Of a DNA stretch of 64,000 bases, positions 44,554-53,290 are shown one piece after another. The stretch is from Tropicimonas sp. IMCC34043. Its GTDB lineage: Bacteria > Pseudomonadota > Alphaproteobacteria > Rhodobacterales > Rhodobacteraceae. Numbering within the stretch: position 1 is the first letter of the stretch; each line of letters begins with the position of its first letter. The stretch spans positions 496,001-560,000 of the forward strand of contig NZ_QMEK01000001.1 in assembly GCF_003390845.1 (NCBI RefSeq), read 5' to 3'. The notes below the pieces were generated by a model. The model was given only the letters and a program-made list of their open reading frames with translations. It had not been told where the DNA came from and did no database searches. Made by a program: the position numbers and the translations under genes.

Positions 44554-45867
44554 ATGGCGCGGGGGTCTTTGACCGGCAGCCGGATCCGCGAGAGGCGGAC
44601 GATGCAGGGCCGCAAGCAGGCGGATCTGGCGCGTTCGGTCGGCATCTCGCCGTCCTACCTCAATCTTATCGAACACAACCGCCGCAGAATCGGCGGCAAG
44701 CTGATCACCGACATCGCCCATGAACTGGGGGTGGAGCCGGCCGCGCTGACCGAGGGCGCCGAGGCGGCGCTGCTCGACGGTCTGCGCGAGGTGCTGGCCG
44801 ATACAGAAAAGACCGACGAGGCGCTGTCGCAACTGGAGGAATTCGTCGGCCGGTTTCCCGTCTGGGCGCGGCTTCTGGTCGAAACGCGGCGGCGTGCCAG
44901 CGATCTGGAACATTCGGTCGAGGTGCTGTCGGACCGGATGGCCCACGATCCGTTCCTGTCGACCTCGCTGCACGAGGTGATCTCGACCGTCACCGCGATC
45001 CGCTCGACCGCGACGATCCTGGCCGAGACCCGCGATATCGACCCGCAATGGCGCGACCGGTTCCACCGCAACATGGCCGAGGAAAGCGCGCGGCTGGCCG
45101 AATCGGCCGAGGCGCTGGTGCGCTATCTCGACGAGGCGAGTTCGGTCGAGTTCGAGGCGTCGACCCCGCAGGAAGAACTGGACGGCTGGCTGCGCGAGTC
45201 GGGCTATCACGTCGCCGAAATGGAGCGCGCGCTGCCACCCGAGCCAGAGCGGCTGGTGGCGCACCAGCCGCGTCTGCGCAGCGCGGCCGCGCGTTCGCTG
45301 GCAGTGCGCTACCTGCGCCGCTATCGCCGCGATGCCGAACACATGCCGCTGGCGGCGTTTCTCGAAGCGGCGCTGCAGACCGGGTTCGATCCGGCGGCGC
45401 TGTCGGCGCGTTTCGGCGTCGATCTGGGGGCGGTGTTTCGCAGGCTCGCGGTCCTGCCGGCGGGGAAGGTCGGCGGGCAGATCGGGCTGGCGATCTGCGA
45501 CGGGTCGGGCACACTGACCTTCCGCAAGTCGGTCGAGGGGTTCCAGTTGCCGCGGTTCTCGGCCGCCTGTCCGCTGTGGCCGCTCTACAAGGCGCTGGCA
45601 CGTCCGATGGCGCCGGTCCGGCGGCGGGTCGAGATGGGCGGGCGGTCGCTGCACCGGTACCTGACCTATGCGATCTGCCAGCCAAGCCAGCCCGCGGGGT
45701 TCGACGGGCCGCAGGTGCTCGAGGCCGCGATGCTGATCCTGCCCGAGGGTCTGTCCGAACTTGGCGCGAGCGAGCCGCTGCTGGGCATCGGCACCTCGTG
45801 CCGGATCTGCCCGCGGGCCGGCTGCGCCGCGCGGCGCGAACCTTCGATCATGGCGGAGGCGTTTTGA
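44554..45867 (+). CDS. XRE/ScfR-type short-chain acyl-CoA-responsive regulator
   Basis: 437 residues. The N-terminal XRE helix-turn-helix (about 7-62: RIRERRTMQGRKQADLARSV, SPSYLNLIEHNRR) is followed by a long central region and a C-terminal DUF2083-like domain. The latter ends in the cysteine motif TSCRICPRAGCAARREP (C-x2-C-x4-C), possibly a metal or Fe-S site. Relatives (PrpC/MccR/RamB group) control acetate, propionate or other acyl-CoA metabolism. The protein lacks the full HExxH of IrrE-like peptidases in the middle region. ATG at 44554 was chosen; the frame is open to 44485. The predicted operator upstream suggests autoregulation and perhaps control of the divergent binding-protein gene. 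Confidence 0.87.
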   Translation: MARGSLTGSRIRERRTMQGRKQADLARSVGISPSYLNLIEHNRRRIGGKLITDIAHELGVEPAALTEGAEAALLDGLREVLADTEKTDEALSQLEEFVGRFPVWARLLVETRRRASDLEHSVEVLSDRMAHDPFLSTSLHEVISTVTAIRSTATILAETRDIDPQWRDRFHRNMAEESARLAESAEALVRYLDEASSVEFEASTPQEELDGWLRESGYHVAEMERALPPEPERLVAHQPRLRSAAARSLAVRYLRRYRRDAEHMPLAAFLEAALQTGFDPAALSARFGVDLGAVFRRLAVLPAGKVGGQIGLAICDGSGTLTFRKSVEGFQLPRFSAACPLWPLYKALARPMAPVRRRVEMGGRSLHRYLTYAICQPSQPAGFDGPQVLEAAMLILPEGLSELGASEPLLGIGTSCRICPRAGCAARREPSIMAEAF

Positions 45868-45945
45868 CTCGGTTCCCCGAACCGGCAATAGTACTGTTTG
45901 CAACGGATCGTCCGGGGGGCGCGCGGTTCGATGTGGGGGAGTTCA

Positions 45946-46320
45946 ATGAACAAGCGTGTGTTGCTGGTCGAAGATGAGCCGAACATCATCGAGGCCATCC
46001 GTTTTATCCTGTCCCGCGACGGCTGGACGGTCGAAACCCATCTGGATGGGGCAACCGCGGTCGATATGGTGACAGCCGCCGCACCCGATGTGCTGGTGCT
46101 CGATGTCATGCTGCCCGGCAAGTCGGGGTTCGAGATCCTGAAGGAATTGCGCGCGCTGTCTGCGACGGCCGCCCTGCCGGTCTTGATGCTGACCGCCAAG
46201 GGGCAGGGGCGTGACCGCGAACTGGCCGAACGCTATGGCGTGACGCGCTACATGACCAAACCGTTTTCCAATGCCGAGGTGCTCGAGGCGGTGAACGCGC
46301 TCCAGACCGGCGGGCGCTAG
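45946..46320 (+). CDS. Single-domain response regulator
   Basis: 124 residues, receiver domain only. Acidic pocket VEDE (E9, D10), phosphoacceptor D53 in VLVLDVMLPGKSG, T83 in MLTAKG and K105 in MTKPFS are all present. With no output domain, it likely acts as a phosphorelay carrier or a direct protein-protein switch. ATG at 45946 has GGGGGAG upstream. It heads a tight run: five bases to the small membrane protein, which abuts the symporter-kinase gene. The kinase at 46770 is the obvious phosphodonor. Confidence 0.93.
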   Translation: MNKRVLLVEDEPNIIEAIRFILSRDGWTVETHLDGATAVDMVTAAAPDVLVLDVMLPGKSGFEILKELRALSATAALPVLMLTAKGQGRDRELAERYGVTRYMTKPFSNAEVLEAVNALQTGGR

Positions 46321-46325
46321 CGGCG

Positions 46326-46769
46326 ATGGCCGGCGGCGCGGATCCCCGGACCCGTGCGCCGCTGCGCGGCAGCGCAAGCGCGGGCCAACGCGTCGCTTCC
46401 GACGCCGGGCGGGTGGCGGCGGGCGCCGCCGATGGCACGTCGCCGCCGACGCTGTTTGTTGCACGCGATCTCTATCGCCGGCGGCGGATCATGGATGCGG
46501 CCCGCCTGCTGCCTGCCTTCGGCACGGTGCTGGTGTTGCTGCCGATCCTGTGGGCGCGCGAACACGGGACCGCGAATGGCGCGGTCTATCTGTTCCTCGT
46601 ATGGGCCGTGCTGGTGCTGGCAGCGGCGATCCTGGCGCGGCGGCTGTCCGAACCGTTGCGCGAACGCGGGCAAGCGGGACGCGTTACCGATCTGCGCTCC
46701 GGTCCGGTGCCGGGGGCGGCGGATGGCGCGCCGCCTGACGAGGACGGCGGTGGCGGGGAGGCCGGCTGA
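46326..46769 (+). CDS. Small two-helix membrane protein of the symporter-kinase operon
   Basis: 147 residues. A polar, Ala/Arg-rich N-terminal part (1-45) with FVARDLYRRRRIMDAARL is followed by two hydrophobic helices (about 60-77 and 86-104), then a Gly/Asp/Pro-rich tail (120-147). I recognise the gene position (between a receiver and the symporter-kinase) from Rhodobacterales but not its function. ATG at 46326 starts five bases after the receiver stop; the upstream receiver end supplies GGCGGGCG. The stop codon directly adjoins the next ATG at 46770. Confidence 0.72.
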   Translation: MAGGADPRTRAPLRGSASAGQRVASDAGRVAAGAADGTSPPTLFVARDLYRRRRIMDAARLLPAFGTVLVLLPILWAREHGTANGAVYLFLVWAVLVLAAAILARRLSEPLRERGQAGRVTDLRSGPVPGAADGAPPDEDGGGGEAG

Positions 46770-49481
46770 ATGGCCTTCAACGTGCTGCTGCTGATCTCGC
46801 TGACCTATGTCGCCTTCCTGTTTCTGGTGGCGGCGATGGCCGATGCCCATGCCCGGCGCGTTGGCGGCGGCTGGCTGCGCCGGCCGCTGGTCTATACCCT
46901 GTCGCTGTCGGTCTATTGCACGGCCTGGACCTTCTATGGTGCGGTCGGCTATGCGGCGCGCTCTGGCCTTGAATACCTGACGATCTACCTCGGCCCGACG
47001 CTGGTCTTCGTCGGCTGGTGGCTATTGCTGCGCAAGCTGGTGCGGGTCGGGCAGGCGCAGCGGATCACCTCGATCGCCGACATGATCTCGTCGCGCTATG
47101 GCAAGTCGAACTGGCTCGGGGTGTTGGTCACCACGCTCGCCGTCGTCGGCACCACACCCTATATCGCGCTGCAACTGCAATCGGTGACGCTGGCCTTCGG
47201 CGTCTTCGCCTCGGGCGAAGACGAGCTCTGGTCGCCGGCAAATCCGGCCTCGACCGGGCTTTGGGTCGCGGGGGGGCTGGCGCTCTTTACCATCCTGTTC
47301 GGCACCCGAAACCTCAACAGCAATGAACAGCACCATGGCGTGGTGATGGCGATTGCGGTCGAGGCTGTGGTGAAGCTCGCCGCCCTGCTGTCGGTGGGGA
47401 TTTTCGTGGTCTGGGGGCTGGCCGACGGACCGGTCGACATCCTCGCCCGGATCGAACAATCGCCGATTGCCGAATGGCAGATCGAGCCGACCCGCTGGGC
47501 CGGGCTGATCTTCACCTCGGCCGCCGCGATCCTGTGCCTGCCGAGGATGTTCCAGATCATGGTGGTCGAGAACGCCGACGAGGCGCATCTGGCCGTCGCC
47601 TCCTGGGCCTTCCCGCTCTACCTGTGTCTGATGAGCCTGTTCGTTGTGCCGATTGCCGTCGTCGGGCTCGAACTGCTGCCGGCGGGCGCAAACCCCGACC
47701 TCTTCGTGCTGACGCTGCCGCTTGGGCAGGGGCGCAACGGGCTGGCGGTTCTGGCCTTTCTTGGCGGCTTCTCCTCGGCCACCTCGATGGTGATCGTCGC
47801 GGCGCTGGCGCTGGCCACGATGGTGTCGAACCACATCGTGATGCCGCTCTACCTGTCGACCCGGCGCGACGGGCCGACGATGGCGGGCGACGTGCGCGGG
47901 CTGGTGCTGCGCGCGCGCCGCTTTGCCATCGGGGGCGTGCTGGGACTTGGCTATTTCTATTACCGCTTCTCGGGCGGGACCGAGGCGCTGGCTTCGATCG
48001 GGCTGATCTCGTTCATCGGCGTCATACAGGTGCTTCCGGCGCTGCTCGGCGGGCTGTTCTGGCGCGGCGGCAACCGGGCCGGGGCGGGGGCCGGGCTGAT
48101 CGTCGGCTTCGCGATCTGGCTTTACACCCTGTTCCTGCCAAGCTTTGGCGCCGCCGGGCCGGTCGGGCCCGAGCTGATTGCCCATGGTCCCTTCGGGATC
48201 GCCTGGCTGCGGCCCCAGGCGCTGTTCGGGATCGAGGGCATCGACCCGCAGATGCACACGGTGTTCTGGTCGATGCTGCTGAACACCGCCGCCTATTGCT
48301 TCTTTTCCATCGCGACCTTCCCGACCCCGTTGGAGCGGTTGCAGGGCGCGCAGGTGGTCAATGTCTTCGAACACACCCTCGGCGCCCGCGGCTGGTCGCG
48401 TGGCAATGCCGCGGCCGAAGACCTGCTGATGATGGCGCAGCGCATTCTTGGTTCGGCCGAGGCGCAGGCGCTGTTCCATGCCGAGGCGATGGCCCAGGGC
48501 AAGGCGGGCTATCTGCCCGACACCACGCCCGATTTCCTCGACCGGCTGGAGCGCGAGCTGTCGGCAAGTGTGGGCGGGGCCACCGCACATGCCATGGTCG
48601 GCCAGATCGCCGGCAATTCGGCGGTGCTGGTCGAAGACCTGATGCGGGTCGCAGACGAGGCGCAGCAGATCCTCGAATATTCGAACCGGCTGGAAAGCCA
48701 GTCCGAGGAGCTGTCCCGCACTGCACGGCAACTGCGCGAAGCCAACCAGAAGCTGACCGAGCTGTCGATCCAGAAGGATGCGTTTCTCAGCCAGATCAGC
48801 CACGAGCTGCGCACCCCCATGACCTCGATCCGCGCTTTCGCCGAGATCTTGCGCGAGGGCGGGCTCTCGGGCGACGAACACACGCGCTATTCCGGCATCA
48901 TCCACGACGAGTCGATCCGCCTGACCCGGTTGCTCGACGACCTGCTCGACCTCAGCGTGCTCGAGAATGCGCAGGTCAGTCTGACGCTCGGATTGGTGCG
49001 GCTCTCCGACCTGCTCGACCGCGCGGTGGCGGCCTCGGGTGCGGTGACCGAGGTCGGCCGCACCCGCGCGCTCGCGATCGAGCGCGACCGCAGCGCGGAA
49101 GAGGCCGTGCAGCTGATGACCGATGCCGACCGGCTGACCCAGGTCTTCATCAACCTGATCGGCAATGCGCGGAAATACTGCGATGCGCCCGCGCCGGTGC
49201 TGCGGATCGGGGTGCGGCGGGCGGATGACCGGGTGATCGTCGATTTCATCGACAATGGTTCGGGGATTCCCGAACGCAGCCAGGCGATCATTTTCGAGAA
49301 GTTCTCGCGGCTGTCCGATCAGGCGGCGGCGGGCGGCGCGGGCCTCGGGCTGGCAATCTGCCGCGAGATCACGCAACGGCTTGGCGGGACGATCGAATAC
49401 CTGCCGGGTCAGGGCGGCGCCGCGTTCCGGGTCGAGGTGCCGCTGGCATCGAGCAAGCCGCAGGTGCGCGCGGCGCAGTAA
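46770..49481 (+). CDS. Na+/solute symporter-histidine kinase fusion
   Basis: 903 residues. The N-terminal ~510 residues form an SSS-family transporter with about 13 helices (SLTYVAFLFLVAAMADAHA, SVYCTAWTFYGAVGYAARSG, RITSIADMISSRYGKS, GGFSSATSMVIVAALALATM). A linker with a coiled coil (about 620-665) leads to a HisKA domain with H678 in QISHELRTPM. The HATPase follows: N box FINLIGNARKYC, G1 VDFIDNGSGIP, G2 GAGLGLAICREI. The architecture matches CbrA/PrlS-type sensors that couple solute uptake to signalling. There is no receiver in the chain; the gene two places upstream provides one. Confidence 0.94.
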   Translation: MAFNVLLLISLTYVAFLFLVAAMADAHARRVGGGWLRRPLVYTLSLSVYCTAWTFYGAVGYAARSGLEYLTIYLGPTLVFVGWWLLLRKLVRVGQAQRITSIADMISSRYGKSNWLGVLVTTLAVVGTTPYIALQLQSVTLAFGVFASGEDELWSPANPASTGLWVAGGLALFTILFGTRNLNSNEQHHGVVMAIAVEAVVKLAALLSVGIFVVWGLADGPVDILARIEQSPIAEWQIEPTRWAGLIFTSAAAILCLPRMFQIMVVENADEAHLAVASWAFPLYLCLMSLFVVPIAVVGLELLPAGANPDLFVLTLPLGQGRNGLAVLAFLGGFSSATSMVIVAALALATMVSNHIVMPLYLSTRRDGPTMAGDVRGLVLRARRFAIGGVLGLGYFYYRFSGGTEALASIGLISFIGVIQVLPALLGGLFWRGGNRAGAGAGLIVGFAIWLYTLFLPSFGAAGPVGPELIAHGPFGIAWLRPQALFGIEGIDPQMHTVFWSMLLNTAAYCFFSIATFPTPLERLQGAQVVNVFEHTLGARGWSRGNAAAEDLLMMAQRILGSAEAQALFHAEAMAQGKAGYLPDTTPDFLDRLERELSASVGGATAHAMVGQIAGNSAVLVEDLMRVADEAQQILEYSNRLESQSEELSRTARQLREANQKLTELSIQKDAFLSQISHELRTPMTSIRAFAEILREGGLSGDEHTRYSGIIHDESIRLTRLLDDLLDLSVLENAQVSLTLGLVRLSDLLDRAVAASGAVTEVGRTRALAIERDRSAEEAVQLMTDADRLTQVFINLIGNARKYCDAPAPVLRIGVRRADDRVIVDFIDNGSGIPERSQAIIFEKFSRLSDQAAAGGAGLGLAICREITQRLGGTIEYLPGQGGAAFRVEVPLASSKPQVRAAQ

Positions 49482-49590
49482 CCATCCCTGCCGATGCCCG
49501 ACCGGACTTAACGCTTTGCCAAGACAAGTCTGCAAGATCTGTGGGGGCATGTCCCGGTCCCTGTCCGGGGCCGGGCAACGGATTGGCAAG

Positions 49591-50787
49591 ATGGACAAGG
49601 CGACCGGACAATCGGTGTTGCGGCGGATGGCCGGGGCGGGGCGCAACCGGGCGCCCGACGCGCGGGCCGTCCTTCCGGCCCGGGCATTGTCGAGCGCGCT
49701 GGCCAAGGCCGCATCGTCGGTCGTGTCCATCGCGGTGCGGGTGACCAGTTGTTCGGAACGCATCGCCTCGCTGTCCGACCTGCTTGAAACGCTGCCCGAA
49801 CGCGGTCTGCTGGCGCTGCTCGAGGGGCCGGAGGATGGCCAGGGGATCGCGGTCTTCGATTTCGGCCTGCTGTCGGCGGTGGTCGAGATGCAGATGACCG
49901 GCGCCCTGTCGCCCGGCACGCCGCCGCCCCGCCGGGTGACGCGCACCGATGCGGCACTGGCGGCCGACCTGATCGACGCCGTGTTGATCGGGTTCGAAAC
50001 CGCACTGCTCGGGCGGGAGGAGTCGCGATGGGCCTCGGATTTCGGCTATGCCAGCCATGTCGAGGATCTGCGCCCGCTCGGGCTGATGCTGGAGGATGTG
50101 GATTACCGGATCTTCGGGCTGTCGGTCGATATCGAATCGGGCGGCCGCAAGGGGCAGTTCGTGCTGGCCTTGCCGGCACGCGGCCGCGGGCCGATCCGGA
50201 TGCCGCCCGATGCCGGTGAGGGCACAGCGGCGGAAGATCCTGACGAGGGCCTGTGGCGCAGGGCGCTGGAAGACAGCGTTCGGGACGGCGACGTGCGCCT
50301 CGATGCGGTGTTGCACCGGATCCGGCTGCCGATCTCGACAATTGCCAACCTGCGCCCGGGCGACGAACTGCCAATCCCGTTTGCGGCCATCGACCGCGTC
50401 CAGTTGACCGCCGGGGGGCTCCAGGGGTTTGGCCGCTGGCGGCTGGGACAGAGCCACGGCCACAAGGCGCTGCGCCTTGGCCAGGACGGTGGGGCGCTGC
50501 AGGGCAACCTGCCGCGCGACGACAGAGTGGGCCATGGCTGTGCCGCCGAAGCATCGCGGGATGCCGTACCGCTGCGTGACATCACGCCGGGAGGGGCCGA
50601 GGATGCGCAGATCGCACCGGCAGCCCGGGCCGCGAAATCCACAACCCCGGTATCCCAGGGCGGCGGTCCGGCGCCAAATGCCGGAAGCGATGGGGCAGGC
50701 GCCATCCCCGATGCGCAGGCTACAACCGCTGCAAGCCCCGGAAATGCGCCCGAGGAGGGCGCGGGCGCGCTGGAAGGCGACAGGTGA
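49591..50787 (+). CDS. SpoA-domain protein (FliM/FliN-like)
   Basis: 398 residues from ATG at 49591 (MDKATGQSVLRRMAGAGR); an in-frame ATG at 49549 would add 14. The N-terminal/middle region (about 25-190) resembles the CheC-like middle of FliM (LSDLLETLPERGLLALLEG, FGLLSAVVEMQMTG). The SpoA domain (about 225-290) has VRLDAVLHRIRLPISTIANLRPGDELPIP in segments, then GFGRWRLGQSHGHKALRL. The C-terminal ~100 residues are low-complexity. No other flagellar or type III secretion genes are near. It follows the symporter-kinase gene by 109 bases in the same direction, so it may share the operon. Confidence 0.78.
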   Translation: MDKATGQSVLRRMAGAGRNRAPDARAVLPARALSSALAKAASSVVSIAVRVTSCSERIASLSDLLETLPERGLLALLEGPEDGQGIAVFDFGLLSAVVEMQMTGALSPGTPPPRRVTRTDAALAADLIDAVLIGFETALLGREESRWASDFGYASHVEDLRPLGLMLEDVDYRIFGLSVDIESGGRKGQFVLALPARGRGPIRMPPDAGEGTAAEDPDEGLWRRALEDSVRDGDVRLDAVLHRIRLPISTIANLRPGDELPIPFAAIDRVQLTAGGLQGFGRWRLGQSHGHKALRLGQDGGALQGNLPRDDRVGHGCAAEASRDAVPLRDITPGGAEDAQIAPAARAAKSTTPVSQGGGPAPNAGSDGAGAIPDAQATTAASPGNAPEEGAGALEGDR

Positions 50788-50853
50788 TCCGGCGCGGATT
50801 CTTTCAGGCGCAACGGCGCGGGCGGCGCGGCAGGGCGCGCGGCCCCAAAGCGG

Positions 50854-51279
50854 TCACCCGCGGCTTGCCGCCTCGATCATCGGACGCAGGTGGTCGAGCT
50901 GATAGCCGGCACGACCAGCCTTCGCCATCAATTCGTCCACCGGGGCGGTTCCCGCCATCAGCAGCAACCAGACGATGGTCGAGCGCGTGCCGGATTGGCA
51001 ATAGGCCAGAACCGGCCCCTCGGCCTGGTCCAGCGCGGCATGCTGGCGGGCAACATTGTCGGCGGTAAAGTCGCCGGGCAGCACCGGATTGACGACAAAG
51101 GTCAGCCCGGCCGCCTCGGCCGCGGCCTGCATCGACGCTGCGCGCAGGGCGGGCGGAACCTCGATATCCGGTCGGTTGCAGATCAGGGTTCGAATGCCGG
51201 CCGCCGCAATCGCCGGGATGTCCTCGGGCGCGATCTGGGGTGAAACGGCATAGGCGGGGGTAATGCTGCGCATGTCCAT
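50854..51279 (-). CDS. TIGR01244/DUF442 phosphatase-like protein
   Basis: 141 residues. Small protein-tyrosine-phosphatase-like fold found alone or fused to persulfide dioxygenases (Blh/BigR-type systems). The active-site loop is VLAYCQSGTRSTIVW (C-x-S-G-T-R). The N-terminal segment ITPAYAVSPQIAPEDIPAIAAAGIRTLICNRPD is typical. It could act in sulfide handling or as a phosphatase; the substrate is unknown. ATG at 51279 follows AAGGCGG; another ATG lies two codons later (51273). Divergent to the DksA-type gene. Confidence 0.88.
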   Translation of the reverse strand: MDMRSITPAYAVSPQIAPEDIPAIAAAGIRTLICNRPDIEVPPALRAASMQAAAEAAGLTFVVNPVLPGDFTADNVARQHAALDQAEGPVLAYCQSGTRSTIVWLLLMAGTAPVDELMAKAGRAGYQLDHLRPMIEAASRG

Positions 51280-51412
51280 TCCGCCTTGAACGACGACCAA
51301 ACGAGAGCGTCAAGAGCCATGGCTTGATTTGCGTCAAAGACGCCGGCAAACTCGGCAGATTAGCGTGTCAAACCACCCTGAGCGATCAGGAAATAGCCGG
51401 GAGGAGCAGGCG

Positions 51413-51742
51413 ATGACGGACATTCTGGCACGCAAGGCCCAACTGCAGGACCGTCTGGAAGCATTGCAGGTACGGCTGCTGGAGATCGACGCCGAGCTCG
51501 ACAGTCACCAGTCGCGCGACTGGGAGGAGCTGGCCGTGGAACGCGAGGGCGACGAGGTGCTCGAAAGCGAGGGTCGCGCCGGCAAGGCCGAGATCCTGGC
51601 GATCCGCGCCGCACTCGACCGGATCGACAACGGCAGCTATGGCGACTGCGTGCGATGCGGCGAGCCAATCTCGGAACCGCGGCTCGACCTGCTACCCTTC
51701 ACCCCGTTCTGCGCGGATTGCGCCCACACGGTCGAGAAGTAG
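51413..51742 (+). CDS. TraR/DksA-type zinc-finger protein
   Basis: 109 residues. The N-terminal coiled coil (ARKAQLQDRLEALQVRLLEIDAEL) inserts into the RNA polymerase secondary channel in family members. The C-terminal C4 zinc finger has GDCVRCGEPISEPRLDLLP then FCADC (C-x2-C-x17-C-x2-C). It is shorter than DksA (151), closer to the DksA-like/YocK group, and may modulate stress or ppGpp responses. The conserved DxxDxA tip is not clearly present; the tip region reads REGDEVLESEGRAG. ATG at 51413 has GAGGAG upstream. It converges with a small membrane-protein gene. Confidence 0.9.
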   Translation: MTDILARKAQLQDRLEALQVRLLEIDAELDSHQSRDWEELAVEREGDEVLESEGRAGKAEILAIRAALDRIDNGSYGDCVRCGEPISEPRLDLLPFTPFCADCAHTVEK

Positions 51743-51766
51743 CCTCGGGTCGTCGGCTGTTCCGTC

Positions 51767-51982
51767 TCAACTCAGGAAAATGCCGACGATCACCATCATC
51801 AGCCCCAGCGCCGAGACCAGCAGCGAGGCGAGGTTGAGGGCGACGACCTTTTGCAGCCGTGCCTTCAGCGCCGCCTCGTCTAGGCCCTGCGCCTTGGCGC
51901 GCGCCACGGTCAGGATGCAGCCCATCAGACCGAGCAATCCCAGAACCGATACTGCCGCCCCGGCCCAGATCAGATACTCCAT
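51767..51982 (-). CDS. Small two-helix membrane protein (71 aa)
   Basis: 71 residues: helix 1 at about 4-26 ([23 protein letters not shown]), a charged cytoplasmic loop ([20 protein letters not shown]) and helix 2 at 49-70. The family function is unknown; similar small proteins are common in Rhodobacterales. ATG at 51982 is preceded by AGGCGACG. It converges with the DksA-type gene (25 bases between stops) and is divergent to gapR. Confidence 0.8.
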   Translation of the reverse strand: MEYLIWAGAAVSVLGLLGLMGCILTVARAKAQGLDEAALKARLQKVVALNLASLLVSALGLMMVIVGIFLS

Positions 51983-52123
51983 CGTCGCCTCCGCCGAACG
52001 CCCGCATTCGCGCTATCGTCAACCGGCCGGGGATGCAACCGCTCTTGCGGGCCGGCCCCGGTCTGGCTAGGACGTGGCCCCGGCCCGGGTTCCGGGCCGA
52101 ACCGCAAGCAAGGGGCAGGGTGC

Positions 52124-52408
52124 ATGAGCGATACGACCACCAACTTTGGCAACAAGGGCTCGGACGACGCGACTTACGGCGTTGCTGCGGCAGAGTTGCG
52201 CCAGTTCATCGAGCGCTATGAGCAACTGGAAGTCGAGAAAAAGCAGATCGCCGACGACCAGAAAGAGGTCATGGCCGAGGCCAAGGGGCGCGGCTATGAC
52301 ACCAAGGTGCTGCGCAAGGTCATCGCGCTGCGCAAGCGCGACGCCGACGACATCGCCGAGGAAGAGGCGGTGCTGGAGATGTACAAGGCCGCGCTCGGCA
52401 TGGTCTGA
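52124..52408 (+). CDS. gapR: GapR family DNA-binding protein (DUF2312)
   Basis: 94 residues. Nucleoid-associated protein that binds overtwisted, AT-rich DNA ahead of replication and transcription forks and stimulates type II topoisomerases; restricted largely to alphaproteobacteria. The diagnostic coiled coil [20 protein letters not shown], then [27 protein letters not shown] and [13 protein letters not shown], is complete. ATG at 52124 has AAGGGGCAGGG upstream. Its stop is six bases from the convergent gluQ stop. Its genome partner gyrA also lies in this window, 3.2 kb away. Confidence 0.96.
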   Translation: MSDTTTNFGNKGSDDATYGVAAAELRQFIERYEQLEVEKKQIADDQKEVMAEAKGRGYDTKVLRKVIALRKRDADDIAEEEAVLEMYKAALGMV

Positions 52409-52414
52409 GGCGGA

Positions 52415-53290
52415 TCACACCGTAAAATCAGGTATCTGGGCGGCGATCTTCGCGTAAATGTCGAGCGGCGTCAGACCCTCGGCCCGGTATGTGGCAAGCG
52501 CGCGCGCGTCGTCGCGCTTGGCCAGCCGGCGGCCGGCCGCATCGCGGATCAGCGCATGATGGTGGTATCGCGGCGTCGGCAGGCCGAGCAGCGCCTGCAG
52601 CAACACGTGGATCGCTGTGGCGTCAAACAGGTCCTGACCGCGCACCACATGGGTGATGCCTTGATGGGCGTCATCGACCACGACTGACAGGTGATAGGAC
52701 GTGCCCATGTCGCGGCGTCCCAGAACCACGTCGCCGATCTGGTGGATCAGGGTGTCGGGCAGCACGCCGATGGACCCGTGTTCCGCGCCAGGTCCGGATC
52801 CTTCCTCAACAAATCCAACCTCACCAACGGCTTCAGCCGCCTTTCTCATGTCAAGTCTCAGCACCGCGTCCGCAGGCAACGGGCCACGCCGGTCCGCCCC
52901 GCGGCAGGTGCCGGGATAGACCAGCCCATCGGGACCGTGGACAGGCCCCGCGCCTTCCTGCGGGGCGCTCGCCGCGGCCTCGATATCGCGGCGCCGGCAG
53001 GTGCAGGGGAACAGCAGGCCCCGGTCCCACAGTGCGGACAGCGCCGCGCGATAGGCCGGCAGGCGGTCGGATTGGCGCAGCACCGGCCTCGGCCAGTCGA
53101 GCCCCAGCCAGCGCAGGTCGTCGAATATCTGTGCATCCCATTCCGGGCGGGCGCGGCCTTGGTCGATGTCCTCGATCCGCAGCAGGAACGTCCCGCCGGC
53201 GTCACGTGCCAGCCTGTGGGCCAGCAGCGCCGAATAGGCATGGCCGAGGTGCAGCGGACCTGTGGGAGATGGGGCGAACCGGGTCTTCAT
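52415..53290 (-). CDS. gluQ: Glutamyl-Q tRNA(Asp) synthetase
   Basis: 291 residues. A GluRS paralogue lacking the anticodon-binding domain that attaches glutamate to queuosine at position 34 of tRNA(Asp). HIGH-type motif FAPSPTGPLHLGHAYSAL at the N-terminus, KMSKS-type RRLAKRDDA near the C-terminus and a zinc site (CTCRRRDI ... YPGTCRG) are present. ATG at 53290 overlaps the stop of the upstream cNMP-domain gene (ATGA), so the two are translationally coupled. It ends six bases from gapR. Confidence 0.94.
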   Translation of the reverse strand: MKTRFAPSPTGPLHLGHAYSALLAHRLARDAGGTFLLRIEDIDQGRARPEWDAQIFDDLRWLGLDWPRPVLRQSDRLPAYRAALSALWDRGLLFPCTCRRRDIEAAASAPQEGAGPVHGPDGLVYPGTCRGADRRGPLPADAVLRLDMRKAAEAVGEVGFVEEGSGPGAEHGSIGVLPDTLIHQIGDVVLGRRDMGTSYHLSVVVDDAHQGITHVVRGQDLFDATAIHVLLQALLGLPTPRYHHHALIRDAAGRRLAKRDDARALATYRAEGLTPLDIYAKIAAQIPDFTV

